Program-made: the position numbers and the translations under genes | NCBI GenBank assembly: GCA_947453965.1 | Contig: CANGIQ010000003.1 | Span: 62,001 to 126,000 of the forward strand | Direction of reading: 5' to 3' | Length of the DNA stretch: 64,000 nt | From: Comamonadaceae bacterium | GTDB lineage: Bacteria; Pseudomonadota; Gammaproteobacteria; Burkholderiales; Burkholderiaceae_C | Shown: positions 62,788 through 64,000 of the stretch, one piece after another | Position numbering within the stretch: position 1 is the first letter of the stretch | Layout: every line of letters begins with the position of its first letter | The notes under the pieces: model-generated | The model's input: only the letters and a program-made list of their open reading frames with translations | What the model was told of the DNA's origin: nothing | Databases searched by the model: none

Positions 62788-62889
62788 AATTGAGATTTTC
62801 TAAGTCATTGATAGAGGCTATCGCATGGGCGCTCCTGTTCCCCACCGTGGGGCAGTCATTTCGGCCGGGGTTCTCTTGCTTTGGCGGTC

Positions 62890-62975
62890 GCTTGGCGGTG
62901 ATGCGGTGCGCGCTAGGGCTCACTGTCGCTGCGCGCCAGGATATCGCCTACGCGCGCACCGCATCACCGCCAAGC
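62890..62975. repeat. Large perfect palindrome, 24-bp arms
   Basis: Arms at 62890-62913 and 62952-62975 are perfectly complementary over 24 bp (outer end GCTTGGCGGTGATG, inner end GGTGCGCGC), with a 38-nt spacer whose ends TAGG/CCTA can pair as well. The whole 86-bp unit would form an exceptionally stable hairpin or cruciform. It resembles dispersed intergenic palindromic elements (REP/REPIN or MITE-like). Genome-wide copies cannot be checked here. Confidence 0.9.
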
Positions 62976-63021
62976 TAGAGCGTAGAAGTCAAAGGCTGGA
63001 CCACCTCTTTCGTGCGCACAA

Positions 63022-63101
63022 GAGGTGTGGGTGGGGTGAGCCCGCCCGACGCAATCGTGACGAAGTCTCTGAGGAGGGCGGGCTCACCCCATCCACACCT
63101 C
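63022..63101. repeat. Second large palindrome, 26-bp arms with one G-U
   Basis: Arms at 63022-63047 and 63076-63101 are complementary over 26 positions with a single mismatch (G-U in RNA); the shared core reads GGGGTGAGCCCGCCC. The spacer is 28 nt. A competing small hairpin pairs CACCTCTT (63002-63009) with AAGAGGTG (63020-63027), so two alternative folds exist. It lies 19 bp past the 3' end of pepP, so it may end that transcript or protect it. Confidence 0.9.
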
Positions 63102-63119
63102 GCCGCCACGCCAAAGAAA

Positions 63120-64000
63120 TCAACCGCGCATTAATGCTTCAATTTCAGAAGCAATGACAGGCACCCCGCGCGTGATCAACTCGCAACCACCAGAAGTAAC
63201 GATGGCATCGTCCTCAATGCGAATGCCGATGTTCCAAAACGCCTCGGGCACATCGTCTGCAGGTCGCACATACAGACCAGGCTCGATGGTGAGCACCATG
63301 CCCTCACGCAAGATGCGGCTGGGGCGGTTGATGATGGTTTCACCCGAGAGCGGGTCTTTGCGCGTGCTGGTTTCACCCTGCGAGGAAGGCTCTACATAGC
63401 TGCCGCAATCGTGCACATCCATGCCCAGCCAATGGCTGGTGCGGTGCATGTAGAACGGGAAGTAGGCGCGCTTTTCAATCACGTCTTGCACGCTGCCGTG
63501 CTTGGACTTGTTCAGCAAACCCAGATCTAACAATCCTTGCGCCAGCACTTTGACTGTCGCATCGTGCGGGTCTACAAACCGCGCGCCAGCTTTGGTCGCT
63601 GCCACTGCCGCGTCTTGGCTGGCAAGGACCAGGTTGTAAAGGTCGCGCTGTGGGCCTGTGAATTTGCCGTTGGCGGGGAAGGTGCGGGTAATGTCGCTGG
63701 CATAGCCATCCAACTCACAACCGGCATCGATCAACACCAACTCGCCATCGCGCACAGGGGCCGCGTCGGCACGGTAGTGCAGCACGCAGGCATTGGCCCC
63801 TGCGGCGACGATAGAGGTATAGGCCGGGAACTGCGAGCCGTGCTGGCGAAATTCGTGCAGCAACTCGGCGTCCAAGTGGTACTCGCGCACATCTTGGCCA
63901 GCGCGCAACATGCGGGCGCTGGTTTGCATGGCGCGGATATGGGCACGCGCACTGATGGCGCTGGCGCGGCGCATCACGTCTTGTTCGTGCGCGTCTTTGA
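63120..64000 (-). CDS. pepP: Xaa-Pro aminopeptidase, C-terminal part (starts beyond the window)
   Basis: At least 293 residues; the N-terminus lies past base 64000 and the frame is open to the edge. The M24 (pita-bread) metal site is complete: IDAGCELDGYASDITRTFPA (two Asp), HWLGMDVHDCGSYVEPSS (His), MVLTIEPGLYV (Glu) and NIGIRIEDDAIVT (Glu). It is the aminopeptidase P II type, removing N-terminal residues before proline with manganese. The final residues are SEIEALMRG. Downstream lies the palindromic repeat block. Confidence 0.95.
   Translation of the reverse strand, partial: KDAHEQDVMRRASAISARAHIRAMQTSARMLRAGQDVREYHLDAELLHEFRQHGSQFPAYTSIVAAGANACVLHYRADAAPVRDGELVLIDAGCELDGYASDITRTFPANGKFTGPQRDLYNLVLASQDAAVAATKAGARFVDPHDATVKVLAQGLLDLGLLNKSKHGSVQDVIEKRAYFPFYMHRTSHWLGMDVHDCGSYVEPSSQGETSTRKDPLSGETIINRPSRILREGMVLTIEPGLYVRPADDVPEAFWNIGIRIEDDAIVTSGGCELITRGVPVIASEIEALMRG

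Larger units (their letters stand above)
62718..63119. other. Longest non-coding stretch: rubrerythrin promoter then palindromic repeat block
   Basis: About 400 bases without a credible gene. From 62718 to about 62810 it is AT-rich and holds the leftward rubrerythrin promoter region. From about 62830 it turns GC-rich and carries a small palindrome CCCCAC-C-GTGGGG (62840-62852), then two large palindromes. A 62-codon rightward ORF here (62790-62978) reads through a palindrome arm and is not believable. CTTTGGCG at 62879-62886 and CGCCAAAG at 63109-63116 are complementary and bracket the block, possibly by chance. Confidence 0.6.

Noticed and set aside
62790-62978. 62-codon rightward ORF before pepP
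   Set aside because: It reads straight through a 24-bp palindrome arm and its spacer, has no ribosome site and no credible composition.
62890-63101. CRISPR array
   Set aside because: The repeats are inverted pairs, not evenly spaced direct repeats, and there are no cas genes.

Overview
The window looks like a chromosomal segment of a freshwater-type betaproteobacterium of the family Comamonadaceae (order Burkholderiales), perhaps near Limnohabitans, Rhodoferax or Polaromonas. The reasons are the moderately high GC, the gene orders recA-recX near sucCD-terC-pilA-O-antigen ligase, metXW, lptD-surA-rsmA, an amgK-type kinase beside lptD, short argC, and indolepyruvate ferredoxin oxidoreductase divergent from an AsnC regulator. 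I inferred this from protein families and synteny, not from a database search. I see no rRNA, tRNA, insertion sequence, prophage or CRISPR array. Coding density is very high and many neighbours overlap by 1-4 nt.

Layout. 1-6.4 kb: partial indolepyruvate oxidoreductase, an AsnC-type regulator, an uncharacterised gene, mltA, a 47-codon membrane ORF sharing its start tetranucleotide with mltA, and a FixJ-type regulator with its PAS histidine kinase. 6.4-13.7 kb: giant AsmA-like yhdP, divergent glnE, and rfaE2. 13.7-20.6 kb: a MerR-B12 regulator with the cobalamin photoreceptor motifs, divergent from a tight seven-gene run (exported glutathione peroxidase, FAD amine oxidase, DUF1365, cyclopropane-fatty-acid-synthase-like methyltransferase, DUF3833 lipoprotein, SDR, SnoaL-like). 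This is probably a light or photo-oxidation controlled membrane-lipid modification island. 20.6-26.3 kb: GST, purB, yaeQ, a DUF3717/DUF1289 protein, a 4-TM membrane protein, an M48 peptidase with repeat-containing C-terminus, and moaC. 26.3-35.2 kb: WaaE-like glycosyltransferase, PglL-like ligase, type IV pilin, terC, sucD, sucC, argC, recX and recA. 35.3-41.2 kb: MarR regulator, TctD/TctE-like two-component pair, GST, ahpC and ahpF. 41.2-47 kb: rubrerythrin-DUF3501, birA with a small membrane protein, a SET-domain protein, and topB ending in a SWIB domain. 47-52.1 kb: metX-metW, an orphan Bug/TctC binding protein, an M20 peptidase and a lipase. 52.1-58.7 kb: rsmE and amgK divergent from lptD-surA-rsmA. 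58.7-64 kb: barstar-like protein, maeB, rubredoxin, a second rubrerythrin, a 400-bp non-coding stretch with two very large palindromes, and partial pepP.

How the genes fit together. Oxidative-stress defence recurs: glutathione peroxidase, AhpCF, two rubrerythrin units and two GSTs. Envelope functions are also prominent: LptD, SurA, YhdP, MltA, AmgK, RfaE2, the M48 peptidase, and pilin with its probable glycosylation genes. The items I consider most worth attention are the photoreceptor/lipid island, the SET and topB-SWIB pair flanking a Z-DNA-prone divergent promoter, the tandem 24-26 bp-armed palindromes before pepP, the 15-bp perfect hairpin in the maeB leader, and the shared-start mltA/small-ORF arrangement.
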